Positions 27,264 through 36,189 of a stretch of DNA of 64,000 nt are shown piece by piece. Below the pieces are notes generated by a model, which searched no databases, was not told the DNA's origin, and worked only from the letters and a program-made list of their open reading frames with translations. The stretch is from Acinetobacter vivianii (GTDB lineage Bacteria > Pseudomonadota > Gammaproteobacteria > Pseudomonadales > Moraxellaceae), in the NCBI RefSeq assembly GCF_014635885.1, contig NZ_BMDR01000003.1, forward strand, positions 248,001 through 312,000, written 5' to 3'. A program made the translations under genes and the position numbers. The stretch's first letter is position 1. Every line of letters begins with the position of its first letter.

Positions 27264-28811
27264 TTATGGGTTAAAAAGATTCAGCTTATCGATGACATAT
27301 AAAGTGGATGCATCAATTCGTGTTCGTGCCTGATCGAGGTATTTTGCTTCCAGACCTTTACTGTTTTTCCATAATCCCATGTCATCATCATTCACAACAC
27401 CTAAATGGTGCTGGTCAATCAGCCATAAACCTTCCATTTTGTCATGTGCATAGCTCACCCGTTTTGCCATATCCAGCACCAGTGTTTTGCTTACAGGCTG
27501 GATATTTAAAGCCTGAAGTTTGTCCCAACCTTGTGCCAAAACATATTGTTCCAGCGTTTTGCCTGCAATGGTTAAACCAAGTTTCGGGTCTTGCTGAATA
27601 TCGCCTTGGGCAGTGATGCTTTCCAGATTAGTTGCATTACGTAAATCAATACGATAAACGTGCTTCATGATATTTGGTTCATCCTTTAAGAATGCGCCAT
27701 CTCGCTCAAGCACTAAAAATTCATGTTCATTGATCGCCACAATCGCAGAGTTCGAGTTGGCCTCGATCTCTTGACGATACAGATATTGTCCAACTTTTCC
27801 TGTTTCCAGATTAATGGTCACGATACGTGTCAGTGTCGATTTATTTACAGCTTTGGTTGGCAAGTCCATTGTGGACTGCATGATACCCACCAAAGTTTTC
27901 TGATCTGGGGTAATGGTTAAACCTTCCATGCCTCGGTTGGCACGGCGATAGCTAAATTCTTGCGGTAAAGTAAACACATTGCGCGTATCGTTCGGAAATG
28001 GATTAATCCGTCCGATTTCCTTGCCATTGGCATCATAATGCACGATATGTGGACCATATTCATCACTGACCCAGAATGTACCATCTTTTAAAGCGGCAAG
28101 CCCTTCACTATCCAGACCATAATCATCTAACCTGATCGGATTGCTAACAGGATCATAAGATTTGTCTGGGTTTACCGTAATCACACGGCCATTGATGTCA
28201 TATGGTGTTTCACCTGTTCCACCAAGTGCCGCAGTATTCGGTAAGCCACTAATATTTTTACCATTACGATCTTTCAATAAAATGGTTTTCACCAACTTCA
28301 CTGAAGCATCGTCCTGTACCTCGAACAGGCCGATTTTAGGCACATAATCTGGAAGTGGGAAAATCTTGCCTACCCCATGTACACCATCATCGTAATCTGC
28401 ATTTGGCCCACGATCTGTCAAGGCATAGAACTGCTTTTTGTTACTTGGATGTGCAGCTACATCTGAGCCAAAGCCACCTTGACGAATGGAAAATGGACTA
28501 TCAATGGTCGTACCATTAGCCTTATATTGACCTAGTATCTGATAAGGCAGAACACGGCCTTGTGCAAATAAATTGGGGCCACACTGTACCGAACTTTGCT
28601 GCACTTCATCAGCATCTAATTGGCCATTTCGATTTTTATCTAACCCACTTTCAAAACGGGTTCCCCCACTCCAGCAATCATCATTGCCCAAGGCCAATGG
28701 ACTTTGCTTGACCAAGCTATTCAAGCCATCTTGTCCATTATCTCCATCAAAACAAGCTGTTATTAGTGTTAGCGATGTCAAAAGCATCAAAGTTAACGAT
28801 GTTTTTTTCAT
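27264..28811 (-). CDS. Phytase-like (esterase-like activity) lipoprotein
   Basis: 515 residues; lipoprotein signal with lipobox LITAC (Cys at residue 20). The N-terminal part contains collagen-like/EF-hand-like text (DGDNGQDGLN; LDKNRNGQLDADEVQ, about residues 57-71, which looks like a calcium-binding loop). Residues about 95-500 match the phytase-like beta-propeller family (PF13449): GGFGSDVAAHP, YALTDRGPNADY, DSEGLAALKDGTFWVSDEYGPHIVHYD, RGMEGLTITPD, LVLERD. Family members act on phosphate esters, but the substrate is not established. It is the first gene of a pair with the exported CYTH-like protein. Confidence 0.85.
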   Translation of the reverse strand: MKKTSLTLMLLTSLTLITACFDGDNGQDGLNSLVKQSPLALGNDDCWSGGTRFESGLDKNRNGQLDADEVQQSSVQCGPNLFAQGRVLPYQILGQYKANGTTIDSPFSIRQGGFGSDVAAHPSNKKQFYALTDRGPNADYDDGVHGVGKIFPLPDYVPKIGLFEVQDDASVKLVKTILLKDRNGKNISGLPNTAALGGTGETPYDINGRVITVNPDKSYDPVSNPIRLDDYGLDSEGLAALKDGTFWVSDEYGPHIVHYDANGKEIGRINPFPNDTRNVFTLPQEFSYRRANRGMEGLTITPDQKTLVGIMQSTMDLPTKAVNKSTLTRIVTINLETGKVGQYLYRQEIEANSNSAIVAINEHEFLVLERDGAFLKDEPNIMKHVYRIDLRNATNLESITAQGDIQQDPKLGLTIAGKTLEQYVLAQGWDKLQALNIQPVSKTLVLDMAKRVSYAHDKMEGLWLIDQHHLGVVNDDDMGLWKNSKGLEAKYLDQARTRIDASTLYVIDKLNLFNP

Positions 28812-28843
28812 TGTTTTTCAATATCATTATCAAAGGTGGCTTT

Positions 28844-28978
28844 ATGCTAAAAAGCAAAAATGACAGACTGATGAAAAAACACCCAATAAAAAGAACGATT
28901 AAGCGTGTGTATAAACTAAAACTTATCCACAGCTTCGCTGATTTAATCACCAGCCCTAACGATTCGGCCTGTTTATAA
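28844..28978 (+). CDS. Candidate small basic protein
   Basis: 44-residue frame with a good ribosome-binding site (AAGGTGG, 4 bases before ATG 28844). The product is strongly basic at its start (KSKNDRLMKKHPIKRTIKR) with a hydrophobic second half. It runs divergently from the phytase-like gene, whose start is 32 bases away. No homologue is recognised. The composition could equally be chance in an AT-rich spacer. Confidence 0.35.
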   Translation: MLKSKNDRLMKKHPIKRTIKRVYKLKLIHSFADLITSPNDSACL

Positions 28979-29366
28979 CCTAATTAGAGGATATCCATTT
29001 TTAATGTATTGACCAAAATTCAGCCTCCACATAGCCATTCAATTAATTTCAAAGAAATAGTGCAATGCCATGCACCAAAATAGTTCTTTTACATTCCATT
29101 TACATAAATTAAATGAGAGTCCTAAAAATATTATCCCTGTGTAGCACTCAATTATTTGCTTTTTAAAAGATTAAAACCTATACATTGACCATTCTGACAT
29201 CCTATATCTGTCAATGATTTAGCTCAAAATCACGCATATTCTCTGTATATAAAAATGTATTCATAAAAAGCATACAAAATAGTGTCATTTTCATGCTTCT
29301 TTAGCGGTATATAACATTCTGTAAAGATTCAGTTACAGAATCTTGCTTGGTTGAAAAGGAACGTAT
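28979..29366. other. 388-base intergenic region upstream of the MHS-type transporter
   Basis: AT-rich DNA before the transporter gene. No coding frame or convincing hairpin; it should hold the transporter promoter. A single DnaA-box-like TTATCCACA lies just before it (28923-28931), which is not meaningful alone. Confidence 0.5.
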
Positions 29367-30659
29367 ATGAGTCAGGTATATAGCAAGGAAGAAAAAAGAA
29401 GTCGCATCAAAGGTATTGTCGGTGCGGCATCAGGGAACTTGGTTGAATGGTTTGATTTCTATATTTATGCCGTCTTTGCTGCTTATTTTACGCATGCATT
29501 AACTGCGCCAGATATGGAGCCAACCACGAAAGCGATTTATGTCTGGGGTGTATTTGCTGCTAGCTTCTTTATGCGTCCAATTGGTAGCTGGTTATTTGGA
29601 CGTATCGCTGACCGTAGCGGTCGTAAACAGTCCATGGTGATTTCTATCTGCCTGATGGCGTTGAGTTCATTCCTCTTTGCAGCATTACCAACGTATGATC
29701 AAGTCGGTATGTGGGCACCCTTCTTGCTCCTGATGGTTCGCTTATTGCAGGGTCTTTCTGTCGGTGGTGAATATGGTGCGGTAGCCACCTACATGAGTGA
29801 GCTGGGGTTAAAAGGACAACGTGGTTTCTTTGCTTCGTTTCAATACGTCACACTCTCAGGCGGTCAGTTACTCGCAAGCTTACTCGGGGTTATCTTGCTT
29901 GGCTTTATGACTGAACAGCAATTGAATGATGGCGGCTGGCGTATCCCATTCGTGATTGGTGGTATTGCTGCGATCTTGTCTTTACTGGCGCGTAGTCGTT
30001 TAGAAGAAACCTTATCGCATGAAGATGCGGAACGTGAGGAATCAGGTAGTTTAGTTGCCTTACTTAAACAGCACTGGAAAACCTTCCTGCTGGTAGTGGG
30101 TTATACCTCTGCGGGTTCATTAACCTTCTATGTTGTTACTGTTTATTCTAAAACTTATCTGACCAACATTGGTATGGATGGCAAAACCGTTGGTTTCATT
30201 ATGACCACGGCTCTGTTTGTCTTCATGTTGGCGCAACCTTTGTTTGGTATGCTTTCAGACCGAATTGGCCGTCGTGCTTCCATGCTGGCTTTCAGTTTAC
30301 TCAGCGCAATCTTTATCTATCCAGTGATGGTGACAGGTATGCGAAGCTTTGTTGATTCGCCTGTCATTATTACCTTATTGCTGATTTTCTTGATGATGCT
30401 GCTCAGCTTCTACACCTCGATCAGTGGTTTGGTGAAAGCAGAAATGTTCCCTCCACATGTTCGTGCCTTAGGCGTTGGCTTCTCTTATGCAGTGGGTAAT
30501 GCCTTGTTTGGTGGTTCAGCACCTTCGGTTGCATTACTCTTTAAAGATGCAGGCATTGAAAATATCTTCTTTATTTATGTGATTATCATGCTGACAATCT
30601 GCTTCTTCTGTAGTTGGGCATTACCGAAGAAACCAGAATATCTGGAACATGACCACTAA
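29367..30659 (+). CDS. MHS-family MFS transporter (alpha-ketoglutarate/dicarboxylate type)
   Basis: Inner-membrane proton symporter for an organic acid. 430 residues, about 12 helices, with MHS-family signatures: GNLVEWFDFYIYAVFAAYF at the N-terminus, GRIADRSGRKQSM between helices 2 and 3, GGEYGAVATYMSE in helix 5 region, and RIGRRASM in loop 8-9. The pattern is closest to KgtP/ProP-type proteins. AAGGAACG precedes the ATG. Substrate is not determined by the sequence. Ends at a bidirectional terminator shared with the HD-domain gene. Confidence 0.88.
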   Translation: MSQVYSKEEKRSRIKGIVGAASGNLVEWFDFYIYAVFAAYFTHALTAPDMEPTTKAIYVWGVFAASFFMRPIGSWLFGRIADRSGRKQSMVISICLMALSSFLFAALPTYDQVGMWAPFLLLMVRLLQGLSVGGEYGAVATYMSELGLKGQRGFFASFQYVTLSGGQLLASLLGVILLGFMTEQQLNDGGWRIPFVIGGIAAILSLLARSRLEETLSHEDAEREESGSLVALLKQHWKTFLLVVGYTSAGSLTFYVVTVYSKTYLTNIGMDGKTVGFIMTTALFVFMLAQPLFGMLSDRIGRRASMLAFSLLSAIFIYPVMVTGMRSFVDSPVIITLLLIFLMMLLSFYTSISGLVKAEMFPPHVRALGVGFSYAVGNALFGGSAPSVALLFKDAGIENIFFIYVIIMLTICFFCSWALPKKPEYLEHDH

Positions 30660-30681
30660 ATAAATTCGAGTCGAAATACTG

Positions 30682-30718
30682 AAAAAACCACTTTTGTTTA
30701 AGCAAGAGTGGTTTTTTT
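30682..30718. terminator. Bidirectional terminator
   Basis: Stem AAAACCACT / AGTGGTTTT with a longer loop and T/A runs on both strands, between convergent genes. Confidence 0.82.
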
Positions 30719-30729
30719 ATTTTGGCTTA

Positions 30730-31350
30730 TTACACGTAAGGATTTAAATTCACCAACTGTTTAAAACCGCTCTGTACAATCATTGCAGTACGAGATTGAG
30801 GCCGTTTATGTGCTTCTTGTTGCGTAAATTCAATCATGATCCGATTAAAATCGAGACGAGGATATTTTTGCTGCAATCGCTGTCTAAACTGTTTTGAAAA
30901 CTCAAAGCCACGGCTTCCAATCACATCACAACTAGCAGCTTGTTGTAATAAATGAGCCTCAACACCTTCCTCAAGACCGACATATGGATTCATATGCATA
31001 CTGATCACATCAAAAAGCTGATCAGCGCGCTCCTCTTCCCAACCTTGTTGAATTGACCAGTCTTTTGCAGCATAAGCACCTTGTCCAGCAAAACAACGAC
31101 AATCCGCATGATGCCGATCATGTTGTGCCGTCATCCCCAGATCATGTAACAGGCAGGAGACAGCTAACAGTTCATGATCACATGGGTGTTGGTGTATTTT
31201 GGCAAAGGCACTGGCATAGCACCATGTTCGAAGACAATGATTCTGTAAGGCCTCAGTACTACAAGATTGCATTTGGTCTAAGGCATGTAGCACATCTGCG
31301 CTATCAGGTAATGTGAGATCCGCGATACTCAGCTCATGCTGTTTATCCAC
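30730..31350 (-). CDS. HD-domain metal-dependent hydrolase
   Basis: 206 residues with an HD-superfamily layout: NHCLRTW (His about residue 38), the metal-binding LLHDLG (residues 67-72) and a following SMHMNPYVG. The overall form is like cyanamide-hydratase/HD-phosphohydrolase proteins. The start is GTG at 31350; no better codon is in frame without moving inside the domain. Substrate unknown. It is monocistronic and convergent with the transporter gene. Confidence 0.8.
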   Translation of the reverse strand: MDKQHELSIADLTLPDSADVLHALDQMQSCSTEALQNHCLRTWCYASAFAKIHQHPCDHELLAVSCLLHDLGMTAQHDRHHADCRCFAGQGAYAAKDWSIQQGWEEERADQLFDVISMHMNPYVGLEEGVEAHLLQQAASCDVIGSRGFEFSKQFRQRLQQKYPRLDFNRIMIEFTQQEAHKRPQSRTAMIVQSGFKQLVNLNPYV

Positions 31351-31894
31351 CTTGTCATGATGTGCTAAGGCATAGCTTTTAATTGTTTGTTGAATAACAG
31401 GAATAAGCTATGACTGAGTAACGCCAAACGGTCTCTTAAAGCTAAATCACCTGAAGTCCGTGTCATCCATATTTGTCGGCCAATTTGCATTGCATTTCTC
31501 AAATTAGAGTAATTACTCTAATTTTAAAGCAAAGAATTCATAATGTCAAAATCTTTAACTTGCTTTGATTCAGATGTTCTAAAAAAATAGGTCGTTATTA
31601 AAAAAATAATCCTCAACTTCATCACAAAGAACTCGACTATATCTCCTGATTATACGAATAAGAAAATGCTGATAACTTATCCACTTTTCAGATATTTTTG
31701 CGAATCAATTTAAGTCCATTTTTGCAATAAATTAAACAAATTGTTCATTTATCCACCTTTTCGTGTAGTTTTTCTTCTTAAATTTAAGCTTATTTTAAGA
31801 TTTTATGCATAATGGACGGCGCTTTATTTTTTATTTTTGGTGTACTTTTAACACTTTTTTTATGGCAAGAGGTTACGGCTTAAGGGAGTAAATA
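31351..31894. other. 544-base intergenic region
   Basis: Between the HD-domain gene and the citrate-type transporter. It contains a perfect 24-base palindrome (31501-31524), two DnaA-box-like motifs (31677, 31749) and AT-rich stretches, but no coding frame with a ribosome-binding site. The transporter leader is unusually long. Confidence 0.55.
31501..31524. promoter_or_regulatory. Perfect 24-base palindrome
   Basis: Half-site AAATTAGAGTAA is followed at once by its exact reverse complement, with no spacer. It lies 150 bases upstream of the HD-domain gene start and about 370 before the citrate-type transporter. A dimeric regulator site is possible; a terminator is less likely because no T run follows. 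Confidence 0.45.
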
Positions 31895-33202
31895 ATGCTT
31901 ACGCTGATAGGTATTCTAATTATTGTAACGATTGTCGCGTTACTCATGTCTGGCAAAACCAGCCCGATCGTCGCAATGTCGATTGTTCCACTTATTGGGG
32001 CTTTAATTGCTGGTTTTTCTATTAGCGAGATTTCTGGTTTCTTTGAAGCAGGGCTATTAAAAGTCAGCAAAGTGGCCACTATGTTTTTATTTGCCATTTT
32101 GTTTTTCAGTATTTTAAAAGAGTTACATGTCTTTGATCCAATGATCCGGAACATGGTACGCATGACCCGCGGCAATGTGGTGATTGTTGCGGTGATGACC
32201 ACCCTGATTGCTGCCGTTGTCCATCTGGATGGTTCTGGCGCAGCAACTTTTCTCATTATTATTCCCGCTTTACTTCCGCTCTACCGCAAACTGGGTATGA
32301 GTCCTTATCTGATGCTTCTTTTGATGGCTGGCAGTATGGGGGTCATGAATATGGTGCCGTGGGGTGGCCCGCTAGGCCGTGCTTCTGCGGTGACGGGTAT
32401 TGAAGCCGCTGAACTCTGGCGTAGCCTGATTCCTGTTCAGGTCATCGGGGTCGTCGGTATGATGGGCTTTGCGGTATTGATGGGTTTACGTGAAAAGAAA
32501 CGTATTCTGGCAGCGCAAGCGTTAGGGACCACACCTTTTGAGCAAGACTGCATGGCAGCTGACATGGCTGAAGATGTACAAGAAGAAGTAAAACCTAAGA
32601 AATTCTGGTTTAACATCGGCTTGGTTGTTGTTGCAGTGATCTGTCTGGCTTTTGGTCTGTTCTCAGCGCCCTATGTCTTTATGATTGCATTATCACTGGT
32701 ATTACTGGTGAACTTCCCGAAACCAAGAGAACAAATGGCGGTGATTAGCCGTCATGCGCCTCAGGCATTAAGCATGGTTGCAATCATTTTTGCTGCAGGT
32801 GCTTTCTTGGGAATTCTCTCAGAATCAGGCATGTTGAAGTCCATCGCACTGGATCTGATTCATATTTTACCAAGTACTTGGGTCGGTAGCTTACATATTC
32901 TGGTCGGTATATTGGGTGTTCCAATGGACCTGTTTACCAGCACCGATGCTTACTACTTTGCCCTCTTGCCAATTGTTCAAGAAGTGACGGCAACGGCTGG
33001 TGTAACTGCTGATTCAGTGGTTTATGCCATGGCAATTGGCAATAACGCAGGAACGTTTGTTAGTCCATTCTCACCAGCAACATGGCTTGCGATGGGTCTT
33101 GCAGGTACAGATATGGGACGCCACTTACGCTATTCATTTGGCTGGATCTGGCTATTTAGCTTCTTTATCTTAGGCGTTGGGTTCTTATTCGGCCTCTATT
33201 AA
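31895..33202 (+). CDS. CitMHS-family citrate/divalent-metal symporter
   Basis: Inner-membrane importer of metal-citrate complexes with protons. 435 residues and about 12 helices, with the family pattern SGKTSPIVAMSIVPLIGAL near the start, HLDGSGAATFLIIIPALLP (around residues 110-128), VMNMVPWGGPLGRAS and GVPMDLFTSTDAYYFALLP. The closest named type is CitN/CitM; metal specificity cannot be read. A LysR-type regulator gene converges from downstream rather than upstream. A UUCG-loop terminator follows. Confidence 0.88.
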   Translation: MLTLIGILIIVTIVALLMSGKTSPIVAMSIVPLIGALIAGFSISEISGFFEAGLLKVSKVATMFLFAILFFSILKELHVFDPMIRNMVRMTRGNVVIVAVMTTLIAAVVHLDGSGAATFLIIIPALLPLYRKLGMSPYLMLLLMAGSMGVMNMVPWGGPLGRASAVTGIEAAELWRSLIPVQVIGVVGMMGFAVLMGLREKKRILAAQALGTTPFEQDCMAADMAEDVQEEVKPKKFWFNIGLVVVAVICLAFGLFSAPYVFMIALSLVLLVNFPKPREQMAVISRHAPQALSMVAIIFAAGAFLGILSESGMLKSIALDLIHILPSTWVGSLHILVGILGVPMDLFTSTDAYYFALLPIVQEVTATAGVTADSVVYAMAIGNNAGTFVSPFSPATWLAMGLAGTDMGRHLRYSFGWIWLFSFFILGVGFLFGLY

Positions 33203-33215
33203 TCCTTGCCAAAAT

Positions 33216-33243
33216 AAAAAAGCATACTTCGGTATGCTTTTTT
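33216..33243. terminator. Bidirectional terminator
   Basis: Stem AAAAAGCATAC / GTATGCTTTTT with a TTCG tetraloop, between CitMHS and the convergent LysR gene. Confidence 0.92.
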
Positions 33244-33291
33244 ATTGCCTGAATATTTGAGATTTATTCAGATAAAAGTTGAGGTGATTGC

Positions 33292-34188
33292 CTAAAGCTG
33301 ACTTTTTAATAATTCATCCAGCCATTCAATAAAATCCTGAAAATATTTAGGGCGATACTGACGATCCGTCAACAAAATATTCACTGGTAATTGCAAACTT
33401 GGGACTTCGATAAATAAGCGCTGTAATCGTCCTTGTTGTACATATGGTGCAGCATCAAATTCGGGAATCTGGATAATACCAATCCCTGCTAAGCCTGCCT
33501 GAATATAGGCTTCGGTATTTTCAATCAATAAACGATATGGCATTTTTATTCGCTGATCCCGAAATACCAATTCACTCCATTCCCGATAATGTTTCGCTAC
33601 ATGATAGTCCACAGCGTAATGCTGCTGGAGTTCCTCAAAGCTCTTCGGCTCACCAAATTCGGATAGATAATTCGGTGCCGCTAGCGTCCAGATGTGGGTC
33701 TGTGTGATGGGTCGAATCAGTAGATATTCATCCTGCACCGGCCCAACCCGCACCACACAATCGAGTTGCTGCTCAATCAGATTGGAAAAATCATCACTGC
33801 TATTGACCAACACTTTGACTTTGGGATAACGCTGATAAAAATGTAGTACGTGAGGAATCAATACCTGTGTCGCCAACCGTTTGGGTAAGCCAATACTGAT
33901 CTTGCCTTCTGCACTACGCACATGAGTTTTAAACCGATTGAGCTCTTTTAATTGCGTCACCAGACGCATCGCTTCCTCATAAAACAGACTCCCCTCATGC
34001 GTTAAAGATACTTTGCGCGTAGTGCGATAGAACAATAGCACTTCATATTCTTTTTCAAGTGCTTGTATTGCGTAGGTCACATTAGAACGTGGCAACCCCA
34101 GTTGCAATGCAGCCTGTGCAAAAGATTGCTTCTCTGCCACTAAACAAAAGATTTTTAAGCGGTCAATCTTATCCATTTTATTATTCAA
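33292..34188 (-). CDS. LysR-family transcriptional regulator
   Basis: 298 residues: N-terminal winged HTH (KIDRLKIFCLVAEKQSFAQAALQLGLPRSN, about residues 5-34) and a C-terminal substrate-binding domain. The HTH is of the group that regulates adjacent SDR or drug-resistance genes. It diverges from the SDR gene at 34283 with a 94-base spacer, the classic arrangement for a LysR regulator controlling its neighbour. Confidence 0.9.
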   Translation of the reverse strand: MNNKMDKIDRLKIFCLVAEKQSFAQAALQLGLPRSNVTYAIQALEKEYEVLLFYRTTRKVSLTHEGSLFYEEAMRLVTQLKELNRFKTHVRSAEGKISIGLPKRLATQVLIPHVLHFYQRYPKVKVLVNSSDDFSNLIEQQLDCVVRVGPVQDEYLLIRPITQTHIWTLAAPNYLSEFGEPKSFEELQQHYAVDYHVAKHYREWSELVFRDQRIKMPYRLLIENTEAYIQAGLAGIGIIQIPEFDAAPYVQQGRLQRLFIEVPSLQLPVNILLTDRQYRPKYFQDFIEWLDELLKSQL

Positions 34189-34282
34189 CTTTGTTGCACA
34201 ATCAGTTCAATCCTAACAACTATTTCAAATAAAAAAATTCAATTAGCATAATTTTCATACAAGACAAGACGAGGATAAATCA

Positions 34283-35038
34283 ATGTCAAAGCATGCTCTA
34301 AAAGGAAAAACCGTATTGATTACGGGCGGTGCCAAAAACTTAGGTGGCTTAATTTCACGTAAATTTGCTGAACAAGGTGCAAACTTACTCATTCATTATA
34401 ATAGTGCGGCAACGCAAGCGGATGCAGAAGAAACCTTAAAGGCCGTGCAAGCGTTCGGGGCAAAAGCAATTTTGGTGCAAGCAGATTTATCCGATATCCA
34501 GAATATTGAAGCACTCTTTGTCAAAGCCAAAGCAGAATTTGGTGGCGTTGATATTGCCATCAATACCGTTGGGCGTGTCCTGAAAAAAGCATATCTGGAC
34601 ACCACGGAACAAGAGTTTGACGGGATGAATGATATTAACAATAAAATTGCTTATTTCTTCATTCAATCCGCAGGTCGTCATCTCAATCCGCACGGAAAAA
34701 TCTGTACTATTGTGACCAGTTTACTTGCTGCCTATACGGGCCTTTATTCAACTTATGAAGGCTTAAAAGCACCAGTAGAACACTACACCCGAGCTGCATC
34801 GAAAGAGTTTGGCGAGCGTGGCATTTCGGTGACTGCGGTTGCACCTGGCCCAATGGATACGCCATTTTTCTATGGTCAGGAAGCACCAGAAGCCGTGGCT
34901 TATCATAAGTCTGCATCAGCCTTAGGTGGACTGACCCAAATTGAAGATATTGAACCTCTAGTTCGCTTTCTGGTGACAGATGGCTGGTGGATTACAGGCC
35001 AAACCATTTTCGCAAATGGCGGTTATACCACTCGCTAA
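34283..35038 (+). CDS. Short-chain dehydrogenase/reductase
   Basis: 251-residue classical SDR. Rossmann motif TGGAKNLGG (residues 15-23) in place of TGxxxGIG, VNA/NTVG in the NNAG position, YEGLKAP as the YxxxK catalytic element, and a C-terminal FANGGYTTR cofactor/tail. AGGATAAATCA precedes the ATG. It is divergent from the LysR gene, which probably controls it. Substrate unknown. Confidence 0.88.
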   Translation: MSKHALKGKTVLITGGAKNLGGLISRKFAEQGANLLIHYNSAATQADAEETLKAVQAFGAKAILVQADLSDIQNIEALFVKAKAEFGGVDIAINTVGRVLKKAYLDTTEQEFDGMNDINNKIAYFFIQSAGRHLNPHGKICTIVTSLLAAYTGLYSTYEGLKAPVEHYTRAASKEFGERGISVTAVAPGPMDTPFFYGQEAPEAVAYHKSASALGGLTQIEDIEPLVRFLVTDGWWITGQTIFANGGYTTR

Positions 35039-35049
35039 CTCCAGAAATG

Positions 35050-35086
35050 AAACGCTTGGGCATTTTATTTAACAGCCCAAGCGTTT
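35050..35086. terminator. Bidirectional terminator
   Basis: 12-bp stem AAACGCTTGGGC / GCCCAAGCGTTT with a 13-base loop between the SDR and azlD genes; it reaches into the azlD stop. Confidence 0.78.
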
Positions 35087-35402
35087 AATGCAACCAAAAT
35101 ACCAACCCGTAAAAACAGGCCAGACTCAAGATAATTGTCAGCAAGGTATGCTTCACCTTGTAGGCAATTCCAATGGTAAGCAGTGTCGCCAGAAAATAGG
35201 GATTGAGTAAGGTGCTACGAAAAGCGCCATGCTCATCCATAAACACAATCGGCGTTGCAATCGCAGTCAATAAACACGGCGCAGAATACTGTAAAGACTG
35301 TTGGAACCATTTCGGTAAACGTAATGGAATATTCGGCTCCAGCAGAATATAACGATTCATGAATACGACGATTGCCAGAATAATCAGAAGAAACCAACTC
35401 AT
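35085..35402 (-). CDS. azlD: AzlD-type branched-chain amino-acid exporter subunit
   Basis: 105-residue, four-helix small partner of AzlC, forming a two-component exporter of branched-chain amino acids or analogues. Seen: SWFLLIILAIVVFMNRYILL at the start and the hydrophobic pattern of AzlD. Its ATG overlaps the azlC stop by four bases (ATGA), so the two are translationally coupled. Confidence 0.88.
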   Translation of the reverse strand: MSWFLLIILAIVVFMNRYILLEPNIPLRLPKWFQQSLQYSAPCLLTAIATPIVFMDEHGAFRSTLLNPYFLATLLTIGIAYKVKHTLLTIILSLACFYGLVFWLH

Positions 35403-36121
35403 GCCGTACGCTCCCGCAGATTCTGTAAGCAGGTTGCGGTCAACATGCCAATCACACCAGCCAAGATCGCTGCACTTTTAATGCCCAGACTCAAGAAAAC
35501 GACGGTCAGAATCACGGACACCAACACACCGACCAGCGTATTCAGGTTCTTAATAAATGGAATCACGATGGCAATAAAGGTGGCAACAATAGAGAAATCT
35601 AAATGATATTGATCCAGATTGGGCACCGAAGCTGCCAACAATACACCGCACAGGCTGAACAAGACCCAGCATAGATAAAAACAACTGCCTGCACCCAGCA
35701 AGTAATAAATATAGTGCTGCTGTTTTTTAATGCTGACTGCAAAGAGTTCATCGGTCAGTAAAAAGCCCAACATTAAACGATGCTTTAAAGGCTGTCTGGA
35801 AATATCTTCACGGAGATAGAGTGCATATAGATAATGCTGGGTCGTGATTAAAAAGACAGAGATGATGATCGTTAAAGCAGGTGTCCCTGCCATCACCAAA
35901 CCTAAAGTCATTAATTGCGCTGCACCAGCAAAGACCAGCGCCGACATCCCCACCGCCTGTAAGGTGGTTAGCCCAGCCTGAATTGCCATAGAACCTGCAA
36001 GTAAACCCCACGGTAACACGGCAAAACATAACGGCAATATTTTGACGACGCCATTTAAAAATGCCCGCGTTACGGTCATGGGTGTGTCATCAGTTACGCT
36101 GTCAGTTAACATCAAAATCAC
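35399..36121 (-). CDS. azlC: AzlC-type branched-chain amino-acid permease
   Basis: 240 residues with the AzlC pattern: LPLCFAVLPWGLLAGSMAIQAG, SALVFAGAAQLMTLGLVMAG and LLTDELFAVSI. It is the main channel-forming subunit with AzlD. It lies 68 bases downstream of an AraC-type regulator gene on the same strand, so araC-azlC-azlD may be one operon. Start at 36121 or at the internal ATG three codons in. Confidence 0.88.
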   Translation of the reverse strand: MILMLTDSVTDDTPMTVTRAFLNGVVKILPLCFAVLPWGLLAGSMAIQAGLTTLQAVGMSALVFAGAAQLMTLGLVMAGTPALTIIISVFLITTQHYLYALYLREDISRQPLKHRLMLGFLLTDELFAVSIKKQQHYIYYLLGAGSCFYLCWVLFSLCGVLLAASVPNLDQYHLDFSIVATFIAIVIPFIKNLNTLVGVLVSVILTVVFLSLGIKSAAILAGVIGMLTATCLQNLRERTA

Positions 36122-36189
36122 AATCGTTGATCAAAGACAATGTGACTATGCCAAAACTTGATTCAGGAGAATTGTATAAAATTGCTGTT

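Noticed and set aside
28923..28931. DnaA-box-like TTATCCACA, with partial matches near 31677 and 31749
   Set aside because: Isolated, scattered matches without a cluster, AT-rich unwinding element or replication genes; no origin is supported.
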